Below are positions 9,512 to 17,157 of a stretch of DNA of 64,000 nucleotides, one piece after another. The position numbers and the translations under genes are program-made. Positions within the stretch are counted from its first letter, which is position 1; each line of letters starts with the position of its first letter. The stretch is from the NCBI RefSeq assembly GCF_006402735.1, contig NZ_CP017174.1, forward strand, positions 2,793,001 to 2,857,000, given 5' to 3'. The notes under the pieces are model-generated. The model saw nothing but the letters and a program-made list of their open reading frames with translations. It was not told the DNA's origin and did not search any database. Source of the stretch: Myxococcus xanthus (GTDB lineage Bacteria; Myxococcota; Myxococcia; Myxococcales; Myxococcaceae).

Positions 9512-10813
9512 TCACCCGATGTGGTGCATCGCCGTCACCGGCTTGAGCCGCGCGGCGAGGAAGGAGGGAATGAGCGAGATGACGGTGGTGCACGCGGTGA
9601 TGAAGGCCATGGCACCCAGGATGGACGAGGGGTGTACGGCCAGATTCAACGTGTCCGACATGATGAAGACCGCCACCACCTCCGGGACGTGCACCGCCAT
9701 GGCATTGACGGCCAGGCACAGCACCAATCCCATGCTGGCTCCCGCCAACGTGCCCAGCAGGCCCAGCAGCAGCGCTTCGAAGACGAACATCATCAGTACG
9801 CGCGTGCGCTGCATGCCAATGGCGCGCAGGGTGCCAATCTCCCGGGTGCGCTCCCGGATGGCAATCCACAGCGTGTTCATGATGCCCACGCCGATGATGA
9901 CCATCAGCACGAAGATGAGCACACCGGTGAGGCTGTTGAGCGCGGTGAGCGTCCAGGTGATGAAGGAGATTTCGTCCTCCCAGTTCGTGATGTCCAGCCG
10001 CTGACCCGTCCAGGCCTCGCGGTTGACGGTCTCGAACTTCATGAAGAACGCGCGCGGGTCGTGGTCCATCACCGTGTGGCCCGCGTCCGTCAGCGTCTGG
10101 CGCAGCCGGGCCTGCACCACCGGCACGTGCTTGATGTCCTTCAGGTAGAGCAGCAGCGCGCCCGCGGTGTCGCTCTTGAACTGGTACAGCGAGCGCAGCG
10201 TGTCCGACGGCACGAAGATGCCGAAGTCGCTCAGCATGCCCATGTCGGCCGCGATGGCCACCACGCGCGCGTCCACCGTGTTGCTGGCGCCTCGCAGCGT
10301 CTGGGCGGCCAGCGTCACGGACTCGCCCACCTGGACGTTGAGCTTCTTCGCCTGCTTCTCGAAGAGCAGCACCGTGCCGGACTCGGCCAGGCCGTCCAGC
10401 GCGCCCGCGCGAATCTGCAGCGCCTGACGGAGGCCAGGCTCGGACTGGATGTCGATGCCGCCCACGCCCACCTGGATGGAGGACGTCTCACTGACGACCT
10501 TGAGCCAGCCCCGCCCGCGCTGGACGGCGAAGTCCAGCTCCGGCACGTCCTTGCGGATCTGCTCCAGGATGGCCGGATAGCCCGTGACGACCGGCGCCGC
10601 CTGGCCCGCCGTCACCTTGTAGAAGCCGGCCACGTTGACGTGGCCGGTGGACAGCGTGGTGGCGGAGCGGAGCATCGACTCCTTCATGCCCGTGGACAGG
10701 CCCATGAGGATGACGAGCAGCGCGGTGACGCTGGCGATGGCGCCGCCCAGCAGCAGGGTGCGCCTGCGGTGGGTGCCGAGGTTGCGGAATGCGATGAGGA
10801 AGAGCTGGAGCAT
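9512..10813 (-). CDS. FtsX/LolE-type ABC transporter permease
   Basis: A 433-residue permease of the FtsX/MacB/LolCE type. It has one N-terminal membrane segment (about 20-45), a periplasmic domain (about 50-290) and three C-terminal membrane segments (about 295-420). The conserved cytoplasmic coupling stretch IAIRERTREIGTLRAIG precedes TM3. It follows the larger permease by 4 bp and shares one ATPase gene with it, as lolC/lolE do. The periplasmic domain is of ordinary size for the family. Confidence 0.9.
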   Translation of the reverse strand: MLQLFLIAFRNLGTHRRRTLLLGGAIASVTALLVILMGLSTGMKESMLRSATTLSTGHVNVAGFYKVTAGQAAPVVTGYPAILEQIRKDVPELDFAVQRGRGWLKVVSETSSIQVGVGGIDIQSEPGLRQALQIRAGALDGLAESGTVLLFEKQAKKLNVQVGESVTLAAQTLRGASNTVDARVVAIAADMGMLSDFGIFVPSDTLRSLYQFKSDTAGALLLYLKDIKHVPVVQARLRQTLTDAGHTVMDHDPRAFFMKFETVNREAWTGQRLDITNWEDEISFITWTLTALNSLTGVLIFVLMVIIGVGIMNTLWIAIRERTREIGTLRAIGMQRTRVLMMFVFEALLLGLLGTLAGASMGLVLCLAVNAMAVHVPEVVAVFIMSDTLNLAVHPSSILGAMAFITACTTVISLIPSFLAARLKPVTAMHHIG

Positions 10814-10817
10814 GTTC

Positions 10818-12926
10818 TCACTCGTCCGTCTGCATCGCCTGGAGGGGCGAGACCCGGGTCGCGAGGAACGCGGGATAGAGGGTGGAGATGGCGGAGACGC
10901 CCAGGACGATCACGAACGCCGCCACCAGGTTGCTGGCGCTCAGCGTGGGGAACAGCCGGGGGCCGGAGAAGAAGAAGTAGAGCGCTTCGTTGCCCGCGGG
11001 GATGCCGGCGTTGTTGAGCAGGGCCATGATGCCGCTGCCCACCAGTGAGCCGGCCGAGCCGAACACGAGCCCCAGCACCAGCGTCTCCACCAGCACCATG
11101 CCCAGGATGAAGGAGCGCTGCGCGCCAATGGCCCGCATCGTTCCCACCTCGCGCACGCGCTGCATGGTGGCCATCATCATGGCGTTGTTGATGATGACCA
11201 GCGCCACCACGAAGATGATGAAGACGGCGAAGTAGAGCACCAGCTTCCCGAGCAACACGAACTGCCCGATGATGCCCGCCGCCTCCTGCCAGGACACCAC
11301 GCGCAGCTTCAGGCCCGCATCCTTCGCCGCCTGCCGCAGCTCCACCATCGTCTGCTCCAGCAGCTCCGGGTCCTTGAGCATCACCGCCGCGCTCAGGGCC
11401 ACGCCTTGCTCGATTTCCTGCTGGGTGTAGACGCGCTGGAGCAGGTTCTCACGCGTGAGCGCCCCCTGGTCGCCGGTGAAGGCGGCCTGGTCATCCACGT
11501 CGGTGGACGTGGCCTCCGCCACCAGCTCGTTGTCGCTGGCCTCGCCGAAGAGGGCCTCCTCGGCTTCGTCCCGGCTCAGCGCCGACACGCCGCTCTGCTT
11601 CTGGATTTCCGCCAGCTCCGCCTTCTTGTCCGCGGTGAGGTACCCGTACAAGTCCCGGAACGACATCAGGTCCATCAGGCTCAGCGCGCCGGCCATGGCG
11701 GACTTCTCCAGGCCCTTGAACTGGTAGGTGCCATAGACCTTCACGTTGGCGCTCTGCATGTAGCCGGTGCGCGTGAAGGCGGTGATGGTGAGCACGTCCC
11801 CCATTCGCAGCCGGTAGAGCTCCAGCAGCGGCGCCAGCTCCGAGTAGAACTGGGCGTAGCGGGTGTCGAAGTTGGCGTCGTCGGTGGTGAAGAACTGTGT
11901 CAGCAGCTTGTCCAGCGCGGGCTCCTGGCTGCCCAGCAGCTTCTGCAGCCGCTCCACCATCTTCCGCGTCTTGACGGGGTCCAACTGGAAGATGATTTCC
12001 CGCGTCTGCGTCTGGTTCTCCTTCACCCAGCGCTGCAGGTCCGGGTCGGTGGCGATGGTCTTCTGGTTGAGCTCCCGCGCCTGCTTGATGTGGTCCAGCC
12101 GGAGCGCCGACTTCAGCTTGAGGAACTCTTCGTAGAAGAACTTGGACAGCAGCATGCCTCGCTGCCCGGTGGGCACCGGCTGTCCGTCCACGATCTCCAT
12201 GCGGTCGAAGGTTCGCTGGAACGCGTCCAGGTCCGTGCCGGCGTAGCGCAGCTCCAGCATGTCCCCGTCCGGAATCTGCGGGGCGATGCGGTTCTCCAAC
12301 AGCTCCAGCGCGCTGTACGGGGCCTCCTCGAAGGCGTCCCAGAACGCGTCCGTGCGCGCCCGGGCGAGTGCTTCCACCTCCGCGGGGTCCTTCTGGGCGC
12401 CGCCCAGCTCCTGCTCGCTCTTGGCCGTCTGGTCGGCCATCAGGTTGACCATCTGCCGCACGTGCCCCTTGACGCTGTCGATGCTCTCCCGCAGCTCGGG
12501 CGTCTCACCGGCGTCGTCGCGCTTCTTGTAGAGCGCGCGCAGGTTCGACAGCGTCAGGTCCACCGTGTTGCCGGAGGTGACGATGGCGCCGCTGGTGCCC
12601 AGGGGCACCACCGTCTTCACGTTGGGGTGCTTCTCCAGGAAGGGCCGGAGCTGGCTGAAGTCGTCCAGCGCGGCCAGGTCCGGCTCGCCGCTCATGCTGC
12701 CGTAGAGGGCCAGCGGGTCCTTGGAGTCATCCGAGTAGACCTGGATGTGGCCCGCGACGCTGCCGATGATGCTGCGGCTCATCGCGCTGTCCATGCTGTC
12801 CATCAGCGCTCCGCCCACCACCACGAGCAGGGTGCCGAAGAAGATGATGCCGCCGATGAGCAGGTTGATCTTGCTGGAGAACAGGTTGCGGAAGGCCACC
12901 TGCAGCAGCAAACGGAGTTGTCCCAT
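10818..12926 (-). CDS. FtsX-type ABC transporter permease with enlarged periplasmic domain
   Basis: A 702-residue permease. The ATG at 12926 is 2 nt after the ATPase stop (TGACCATG) and starts directly at the first membrane segment (INLLIGGIIFFGTLLVVVGGALM); the longer open frame upstream is antisense-like and overlaps the ATPase gene. The C-terminal FtsX domain shows MMATMQRVREVGTMRAIGAQRSF and three membrane segments. The periplasmic part, about 500 residues, is much larger than in LolC/LolE and is rich in charged helices. It pairs with the 433-residue permease, presumably as a heterodimer. Confidence 0.9.
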   Translation of the reverse strand: MGQLRLLLQVAFRNLFSSKINLLIGGIIFFGTLLVVVGGALMDSMDSAMSRSIIGSVAGHIQVYSDDSKDPLALYGSMSGEPDLAALDDFSQLRPFLEKHPNVKTVVPLGTSGAIVTSGNTVDLTLSNLRALYKKRDDAGETPELRESIDSVKGHVRQMVNLMADQTAKSEQELGGAQKDPAEVEALARARTDAFWDAFEEAPYSALELLENRIAPQIPDGDMLELRYAGTDLDAFQRTFDRMEIVDGQPVPTGQRGMLLSKFFYEEFLKLKSALRLDHIKQARELNQKTIATDPDLQRWVKENQTQTREIIFQLDPVKTRKMVERLQKLLGSQEPALDKLLTQFFTTDDANFDTRYAQFYSELAPLLELYRLRMGDVLTITAFTRTGYMQSANVKVYGTYQFKGLEKSAMAGALSLMDLMSFRDLYGYLTADKKAELAEIQKQSGVSALSRDEAEEALFGEASDNELVAEATSTDVDDQAAFTGDQGALTRENLLQRVYTQQEIEQGVALSAAVMLKDPELLEQTMVELRQAAKDAGLKLRVVSWQEAAGIIGQFVLLGKLVLYFAVFIIFVVALVIINNAMMMATMQRVREVGTMRAIGAQRSFILGMVLVETLVLGLVFGSAGSLVGSGIMALLNNAGIPAGNEALYFFFSGPRLFPTLSASNLVAAFVIVLGVSAISTLYPAFLATRVSPLQAMQTDE

Positions 12927-12928
12927 GG

Positions 12929-13672
12929 TCAGTGGCCTCCAGAGGCCATGGCGCGGCTGGCCTCGGCGGCGCTGATGCGGTCCAGGAACTTGCCGTCCGC
13001 CAGCCGCACCACCGCGTTGGCGTGGCTCATCACCTTCGCGTCGTGGGTGGAGAAGATGAAGGTGGTGCCCTCCTTCTGGTTGAGCTCCTTCATCAGGTCG
13101 ATGATGTTCTGGCCCGTCACCGAGTCCAGGTTGGCCGTGGGCTCGTCCGCGAGCACCAACTGGGGCCGCGTGACGAGCGCGCGCGCCACGGCCACGCGCT
13201 GGCGCTGGCCGCCGGACAGCTCGTTGGGCCGGTGCTTGGCGTGGTTTGCCAGGCCCACCTGCTCCAAGAGTTGCATCACCCGCTCCCGGCGCTGGGCCTT
13301 GTCCAGCTTGCGCTGGAGTAGCAGGGGGAACTCCACGTTCTGGAAGACGCTGAGCACCTGCACCAGGTTGAAGCTCTGGAAGATGAAGCCAATGGTGTTG
13401 AGGCGCAGGTTCGTGAGCTGGCGCTCCGTGAGCTGCTTGGTGTCCTGTCCGGCCACCCGGACCACACCGCCGGTGGCGGTGTCTACACACCCGATGAGGT
13501 TGAGCAGCGTCGTCTTGCCGCTGCCGGAGGGCCCGGCGATGGAGATGAACTCACCGGCATGGACCTCCAGGTCCACGCCTCGGAGCGCCGGGACCACCAC
13601 CTTCCCCAGGGTGTAGTCCTTGGTCACGTTCGTGATGGAGACGATGGAGGACTGCGAAGCGGAGGGATTCAT
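12929..13672 (-). CDS. LolD/MacB-type ABC transporter ATPase
   Basis: A 247-residue ATPase. Walker A is GPSGSGKTT (47-55), the signature is LSGGQRQRVAVARAL, Walker B is LVLADEPTANLDS, and a switch histidine lies in FSTHD. The length and motif spacing match LolD/MacB-N proteins, which drive mechanotransmission rather than classical transport. The ATG at 13672 overlaps the regulator stop as ATGA; the longer open frame is not needed. It would power the two FtsX permeases downstream. Confidence 0.93.
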   Translation of the reverse strand: MNPSASQSSIVSITNVTKDYTLGKVVVPALRGVDLEVHAGEFISIAGPSGSGKTTLLNLIGCVDTATGGVVRVAGQDTKQLTERQLTNLRLNTIGFIFQSFNLVQVLSVFQNVEFPLLLQRKLDKAQRRERVMQLLEQVGLANHAKHRPNELSGGQRQRVAVARALVTRPQLVLADEPTANLDSVTGQNIIDLMKELNQKEGTTFIFSTHDAKVMSHANAVVRLADGKFLDRISAAEASRAMASGGH

Positions 13673-14178
13673 GCGGTACGTCCTTTCGAAGTCTTGACGG
13701 GGCGTGGGGGACGGGGGGCGTGCGCTGCGCGCCACCGCTCGGCGATGCCTGTAAGCTCAGCCTTGTAGAAATCACAGAAAGCGAATGCTTCTCGCAAGTT
13801 ACGATTTCCAGCGAGACGCGGAACCGCGAGGGCCTCGGAGCAGAGGCGGGCGAAGGCGCTCAGGGACTCCTCGGCGACGCGCAGCTTGCCTTCCCAGCCC
13901 TGTGAATGGATGACGTAGTAGTGCTGCCGGTCCCCTGGAACGCTGACGGGTTCCACCAGGCCCATGTCCGTGCAGGCCCGGAGGTTGGTGGACACCGACG
14001 CCGCGCTCACGTTGAGCAGCATGGCGATGCGCTTGTTCGACAGGGGTTTGCCCGCAAGCATCAACAGCGCGTAGATGCGCCCGCCGATGCGCGTGCCACC
14101 CCGCCGCTCGAAGTACAGCCCCATCGATTCGATGAAGCGACGTTCGGCGGCTTCCAGTTCCACCATGCCTGTCTCCAC
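13669..14178 (-). CDS. GbsR/MarR-family transcriptional regulator
   Basis: A 169-residue regulator, first gene of the ABC operon. A winged helix-turn-helix spans about residues 25-90, with GGRIYALLMLAGKPLSNKRIAMLL and NVSAASVSTNLRACTDMGLVE as the GbsR-like core and a wing near GDRQHYY. An internal ATG at 14166 is an alternative start. The operon promoter upstream carries a perfect inverted repeat across the -35 box, so autoregulation is likely. The C-terminal 70 residues form the expected dimerisation helices; the ligand is unknown. Confidence 0.85.
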   Translation of the reverse strand: METGMVELEAAERRFIESMGLYFERRGGTRIGGRIYALLMLAGKPLSNKRIAMLLNVSAASVSTNLRACTDMGLVEPVSVPGDRQHYYVIHSQGWEGKLRVAEESLSAFARLCSEALAVPRLAGNRNLREAFAFCDFYKAELTGIAERWRAAHAPRPPRPVKTSKGRTA

Positions 14179-14235
14179 ACCTCGCCGGCTGGGCGTCGCG
14201 GTGCGGAGCGCACGGCAGCCGGGGTGACGGGCAGG

Positions 14236-14272
14236 CTTTTAGGCGGCGGGGTTTCGTTCAGTCAATACTGAA
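14236..14272 (-). promoter_or_regulatory. Operon promoter with palindromic operator
   Basis: On the minus strand a -35 TTGACT (14265-14260) and a -10 TAAAAG (14241-14236) are separated by 18 nt. A perfect inverted repeat TTCAGT-4-ACTGAA (14257-14272) covers the -35 box, with a further GTTCA/TGAAC pairing at its edges. The expected start of transcription is near 14229, about 50 nt before the regulator ATG. This is where a GbsR/MarR-like dimer would repress. Confidence 0.65.
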
Positions 14273-14329
14273 TGAACTGTATGGAGTGGAAGGTGGGGCG
14301 AGCCCTCCATGCGCACGTGCCATGGCGCA

Positions 14330-14360
14330 GGGCCCACAGCCGACTCGCGGCTGCGGGCCC
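14330..14360. other. GC-rich hairpin between two minus-strand genes
   Basis: The stem GGGCCC-AGCC pairs with GGCT-GGGCCC around a 7-nt loop in the gap between the ABC operon promoter and the end of the next gene. No T-run follows on either strand, so it may be a Rho-dependent end or a processed 3' end. Confidence 0.4.
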
Positions 14361-14409
14361 CGAAATCCCCTTCATGGGGTGCAGGTCTGACATGCCCAAA
14401 GGTGTGTCA

Positions 14410-15027
14410 TCAGTACGTGTCGGGCGAGGTATTGGAGCCCGTGTCCGGGTTCAGGGTGCTGCTATCACCCGCGCCACCGGTGCCCTCGTGCTTCTCCACG
14501 CCGGAGCCGCCCATGTCCCTGTCCTGGTTGATGGACGAGTCCGGCGTCAGCGTCGGGTCACCCGCGCCGCCCGTTCCCGAGAGGGAGATGCTCTTGGCGA
14601 CGTTCTTGGTCTCCTTCACCTCGTAGCTGGCGCGAATCTCCTGGCCGGGGCGCAGGTCCTTGGCCTTCTTCAGGGTCGGGTCACTGAATCGGGTGCTGCG
14701 GTCAACCTCCAGGGGGACCACCGCGCCGTGCATGTCGACGTAGATCTTGTCGCTCTCCGCCTTCACCACGCGGCCGTTGAGCTCCTTCTGGCCCATGTTG
14801 GCCTGCTGGCCCATGGTGCCGGAGCCGCCCTGGCCCGGCTGAGTGGGCGTGGTGGTCTTCTCGCGTTCGATGGTGGTGGTGTCCTGCTGGATTTCGGTCT
14901 GCCCCGCCTGGCCCGAGCCACCCTGGGCCGCCGAGGAGTCCTTCGGCTTGTTCTCGTTGTTGTTGGCCAGGGCGGTACCCGTTCCGAGCATGGCGATGGT
15001 GGCGAAGACGCCAACGAGCTTCTTCAT
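14410..15027 (-). CDS. Small secreted Gly/Thr-rich protein
   Basis: A 205-residue protein with a signal peptide (MKKLVGVFATIAMLGTGTALA) and an AGGAG ribosome site 7 nt before the ATG. The chosen start discards about 250 upstream residues of an open frame with no signal features. A Gly/Gln/Thr-rich disordered linker precedes a compact beta domain (about 85-150, GRVVKAESDKIYVDMHGAVVPL onward) that resembles the small barrel domains of secreted stress or colonisation proteins. The C-terminus is again Gly/Thr/Asp-rich. The function is unknown; it shows no relation to the T3SS genes. Confidence 0.8.
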   Translation of the reverse strand: MKKLVGVFATIAMLGTGTALANNNENKPKDSSAAQGGSGQAGQTEIQQDTTTIEREKTTTPTQPGQGGSGTMGQQANMGQKELNGRVVKAESDKIYVDMHGAVVPLEVDRSTRFSDPTLKKAKDLRPGQEIRASYEVKETKNVAKSISLSGTGGAGDPTLTPDSSINQDRDMGGSGVEKHEGTGGAGDSSTLNPDTGSNTSPDTY

Positions 15028-15292
15028 GGAGGTTCTCCTGTGGTTGTTGTGAGTGGGCGGGGGCGGCGACGTCCCCCGTTGGAGAGAACCTAGGTGCGCT
15101 CGTGGAACCGGACAGGGCTTGCTCACCCCCTTGCTGGAGTGGCCGTTCGCTCTCCGGCCGGTGGTTCGGGGGCCGCGCGCGTCCGGGGAAGAGGGGAGCG
15201 CCTTGTAGGCAGCGGGGCTTTTCCCGTACCGTCGGGGGCCCAGCGCCCACTGGCCAGCCCGGCCGGTGGCCCGACAGGAGACCGCCTCCGCA

Positions 15293-15568
15293 ATGCCCCC
15301 GACCGCCAAGCCGTCCCAGACCGCGCAGGACCTTCCCGCGCCCTCGTTTCCCGCCATCGAGTCACTGCTCGAGGCGGCCTCCGTGGAAGAGGTCCGTGGC
15401 TTCTTCGATGGGGTGAAGACGGGCCTCACCGAGCTCAAGGGCCCCAAGGTGGAGCAGGGCAAGAAGGCCCAGGCCGCCATTGGCCGCGCGGAGGAGCTGC
15501 TGGAGATGCTGGTGGAGACCCGCGAGCGGCTGGTTGCCGAATCGAAGGGTGGCAAGGGCCGGAAATGA
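15293..15568 (+). CDS. Small helical protein at the edge of the T3SS locus
   Basis: A 91-residue protein, start chosen at the ATG 15293 with AGGAG about 12 nt upstream. It has a Pro/Ala-rich N-terminus and then two or three amphipathic helices (AIESLLEAASVEEVRGFFDGVKTGL, AQAAIGRAEELLEMLVETRERLV). I do not recognise it. It lies 138 bp before the first clear T3SS-associated gene and could be a chaperone-like or regulatory member of that locus, or unrelated. Confidence 0.55.
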   Translation: MPPTAKPSQTAQDLPAPSFPAIESLLEAASVEEVRGFFDGVKTGLTELKGPKVEQGKKAQAAIGRAEELLEMLVETRERLVAESKGGKGRK

Positions 15569-15609
15569 CGGTGGTTTTTCCCCGGGAGACTCTTTTTTTC
15601 CGGGGTTAG

Positions 15610-15636
15610 GCAACCGGCGAGGCCCCCCGCCGATAA
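15610..15636 (+). promoter_or_regulatory. Candidate sigma-28-type promoter
   Basis: An exact GCCGATAA (15629-15636), the FliA -10 consensus, lies 70 nt before the ATG of the first T3SS-associated gene. A GCAA tetramer lies 15 nt upstream, at the spacing of the FliA TAAA element, but matches it at only two positions. The locus encodes a FliA/WhiG-like sigma factor. The -35 match is weak, so this is a candidate only. Confidence 0.5.
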
Positions 15637-15706
15637 TGCAAGAGAGAGCATCTTGAGCATCGATGATCTCTGACCTTTCCGCTGGAAGCAGCGCCTGGAG
15701 GAAGCA

Positions 15707-16276
15707 ATGGCGAAGATCGACAACATGATGGGCCCGAACGTTCGTCTCTCGACCAACGTCACGACGGCGCGGCAGACGCCGGACACCGGTTTCGGCGCGC
15801 GGCTTCACAATGGTCTCAACAGCGCCGCCAGCGCCGTGGGCACGGGTGTGGGCGCGATGGCGGGCATGGTCCCTGGCGGGCAGATCGTCTCCGCCGCCGT
15901 CTCCTCGATGCACACGTTCTCCTCGACGGGCGGCTCGGGCATGGGCGCGCCGTACGCGGGCGTGATGAACACCGCGGTGGCGGGCAACCTGAGCGGCGCG
16001 GTGGCGCCGGCCGGCGGCGGTGTCGTCGCGGGCGGCGGCCTGGGTGGCGCGGTGGCTGGCTCCGGCTCGCCGCTGGGTCTGGGTGCGCAGGGCACCGGCA
16101 GCACCACGGACACCGTCAACGGTAACTTCTCGCTGAACAAGATGGCCGAGGAGAACTCCAAGCTCCTGAACCTGCAGGCCGCCATCCAGCAGGAATCGCA
16201 GACTTTCACCGCGATCTCGAACGTGATGAAGTCGCGGAACGATACGATCAAGAACTCCATCGGCAACGTCCGCTAA
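15707..16276 (+). CDS. Gly/Ala-rich T3SS-associated protein, candidate axial component
   Basis: A 189-residue protein with a GGAGG ribosome site 7 nt before the ATG. The first 130 residues are Gly/Ala/Ser-rich and non-polar without being a clear membrane span. The last 50 residues form an amphipathic helix ending QQESQTFTAISNVMKS...IGNVR. This ending resembles that of the two 74-residue needle-like proteins in this locus (QQEATAFVANLMKK...IGKI), and C-terminal helices of this kind occur in T3SS rod, needle and filament subunits. It is followed by a SycD-like TPR gene. I infer an exported structural or translocon subunit; no family match is certain. Confidence 0.65.
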   Translation: MAKIDNMMGPNVRLSTNVTTARQTPDTGFGARLHNGLNSAASAVGTGVGAMAGMVPGGQIVSAAVSSMHTFSSTGGSGMGAPYAGVMNTAVAGNLSGAVAPAGGGVVAGGGLGGAVAGSGSPLGLGAQGTGSTTDTVNGNFSLNKMAEENSKLLNLQAAIQQESQTFTAISNVMKSRNDTIKNSIGNVR

Positions 16277-16306
16277 CTGCGGGCGTCGTCGCCCTAGGGA
16301 GCGTCA

Positions 16307-16738
16307 ATGGCGGACACCTCGGAGATTTCGAACAGCCTCGTCCCACTCGGACGCCAGCAGGCCAGGGTCCTGCTGGAGGCCGGCTACCTGTGGCTCGACA
16401 TGGGCCACTTCGACAAGGCGAAGGAGATCTTCTCCGGGGCGGCCGCGCTGATGCCCCGGAGCGAGGTGCCCCAGCTGGCGCTGGGCGCCGTGGAGTTCTC
16501 GCAGGGCCGTCATGACAAGGCCCTGCAGGCCTACCGCGTCGCGCAGCGCCTGGCCCCGCAGTCCGCGCTCCCGCGGGCGCACGCGGGCGAAGCGCTGCTG
16601 TTCATGGGGAAGGTTCCCGAGGCGCTCAAGGAGCTGAAGGCCGCCATGGACCTGGATCCGGACGGGGACGGTGCCCGCCTGGCGCAGTCCCTCATCCAGG
16701 CCAAGGAGGCGGGAGTCCTGCCTCCGGCGAAGACGTAG
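16307..16738 (+). CDS. TPR protein, SycD/LcrH-like T3SS chaperone
   Basis: A 143-residue protein of about three tetratricopeptide repeats (VLLEAGYLWLDMGHFDKAKEIF, PQLALGAVEFSQGRHDKALQAY, PRAHAGEALLFMGKVPEALKEL), each with the small/large residue spacing of TPR helices. Size and architecture match class II T3SS chaperones, which bind translocators or needle subunits in the cytoplasm. It is one of four related proteins in the locus. Its neighbours, the Gly/Ala-rich axial candidate upstream and sctI downstream, are plausible clients. Confidence 0.8.
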   Translation: MADTSEISNSLVPLGRQQARVLLEAGYLWLDMGHFDKAKEIFSGAAALMPRSEVPQLALGAVEFSQGRHDKALQAYRVAQRLAPQSALPRAHAGEALLFMGKVPEALKELKAAMDLDPDGDGARLAQSLIQAKEAGVLPPAKT

Positions 16739-16754
16739 GACGGAGGTCACGGCG

Positions 16755-17150
16755 ATGGCTGTCGGAGGTGTCGGACGAGGCGGTGGGAAGGGCCGCGCGG
16801 GTGGCGCGAAGGGCCCTGCCGGCGCGGCTCCGGCGGGTGGCGCCAGCTTTGGTGGCCGGGTGGACCGGACGGAGTCTCTTGTCGGGCCCTCGGGTCTGGT
16901 AGGCTCCAGCAATGTCCAGGGCCCCCAGGCCGCGGATCCAGTGGCCTCCCAGGCGGTGGCCATTGCCCGGAAGCTGAAGAACGGGGGCTTCAAGAGCAAG
17001 GAAGAGGCGACGCAGGCCCTGGTCGCCGAAGTCCTGAAGGAGAAGCTCCGCATGAAGTCTTCTTCCCTCACCACCAAGATTGCAGACGCGCTCCAGGATG
17101 ATCCGCGGCTGAATCAGGTCCTCGAGCGGCTGTGGTCTAAGGCCGAGTGA
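16755..17150 (+). CDS. T3SS-locus protein of unknown function, Gly-rich N-terminus
   Basis: A 131-residue protein with a GGAGG ribosome site 9 nt before the ATG at 16755. Residues 1-45 are Gly/Ala/Lys/Arg-rich (disordered). The C-terminal 75 residues are helical and charged (AVAIARKLKNGGFKSKEEATQALVAEVLKEKLR, then a leucine-spaced ending LNQVLERLW). It sits between a TPR chaperone and the sigma factor. A regulator of the sigma factor (in the place an anti-sigma factor of the FlgM type would occupy) is possible from its size and position, but nothing in the sequence proves it. Confidence 0.65.
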   Translation: MAVGGVGRGGGKGRAGGAKGPAGAAPAGGASFGGRVDRTESLVGPSGLVGSSNVQGPQAADPVASQAVAIARKLKNGGFKSKEEATQALVAEVLKEKLRMKSSSLTTKIADALQDDPRLNQVLERLWSKAE

Positions 17151-17157
17151 GCGGCGC

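Noticed and set aside
12927..13490. N-terminal extension of the larger FtsX permease
   Set aside because: The extra 188 codons overlap the ABC ATPase in another frame and are rich in His/Arg/Pro/Gly. The ATG at 12926 starts at a membrane helix 2 nt after the ATPase stop.
15580..15606. Terminator before the first T3SS-associated gene (CCCCGG...CCGGGG with a T-run)
   Set aside because: The T-run lies in the loop, not after the stem, so it does not have the form of an intrinsic terminator for either strand.
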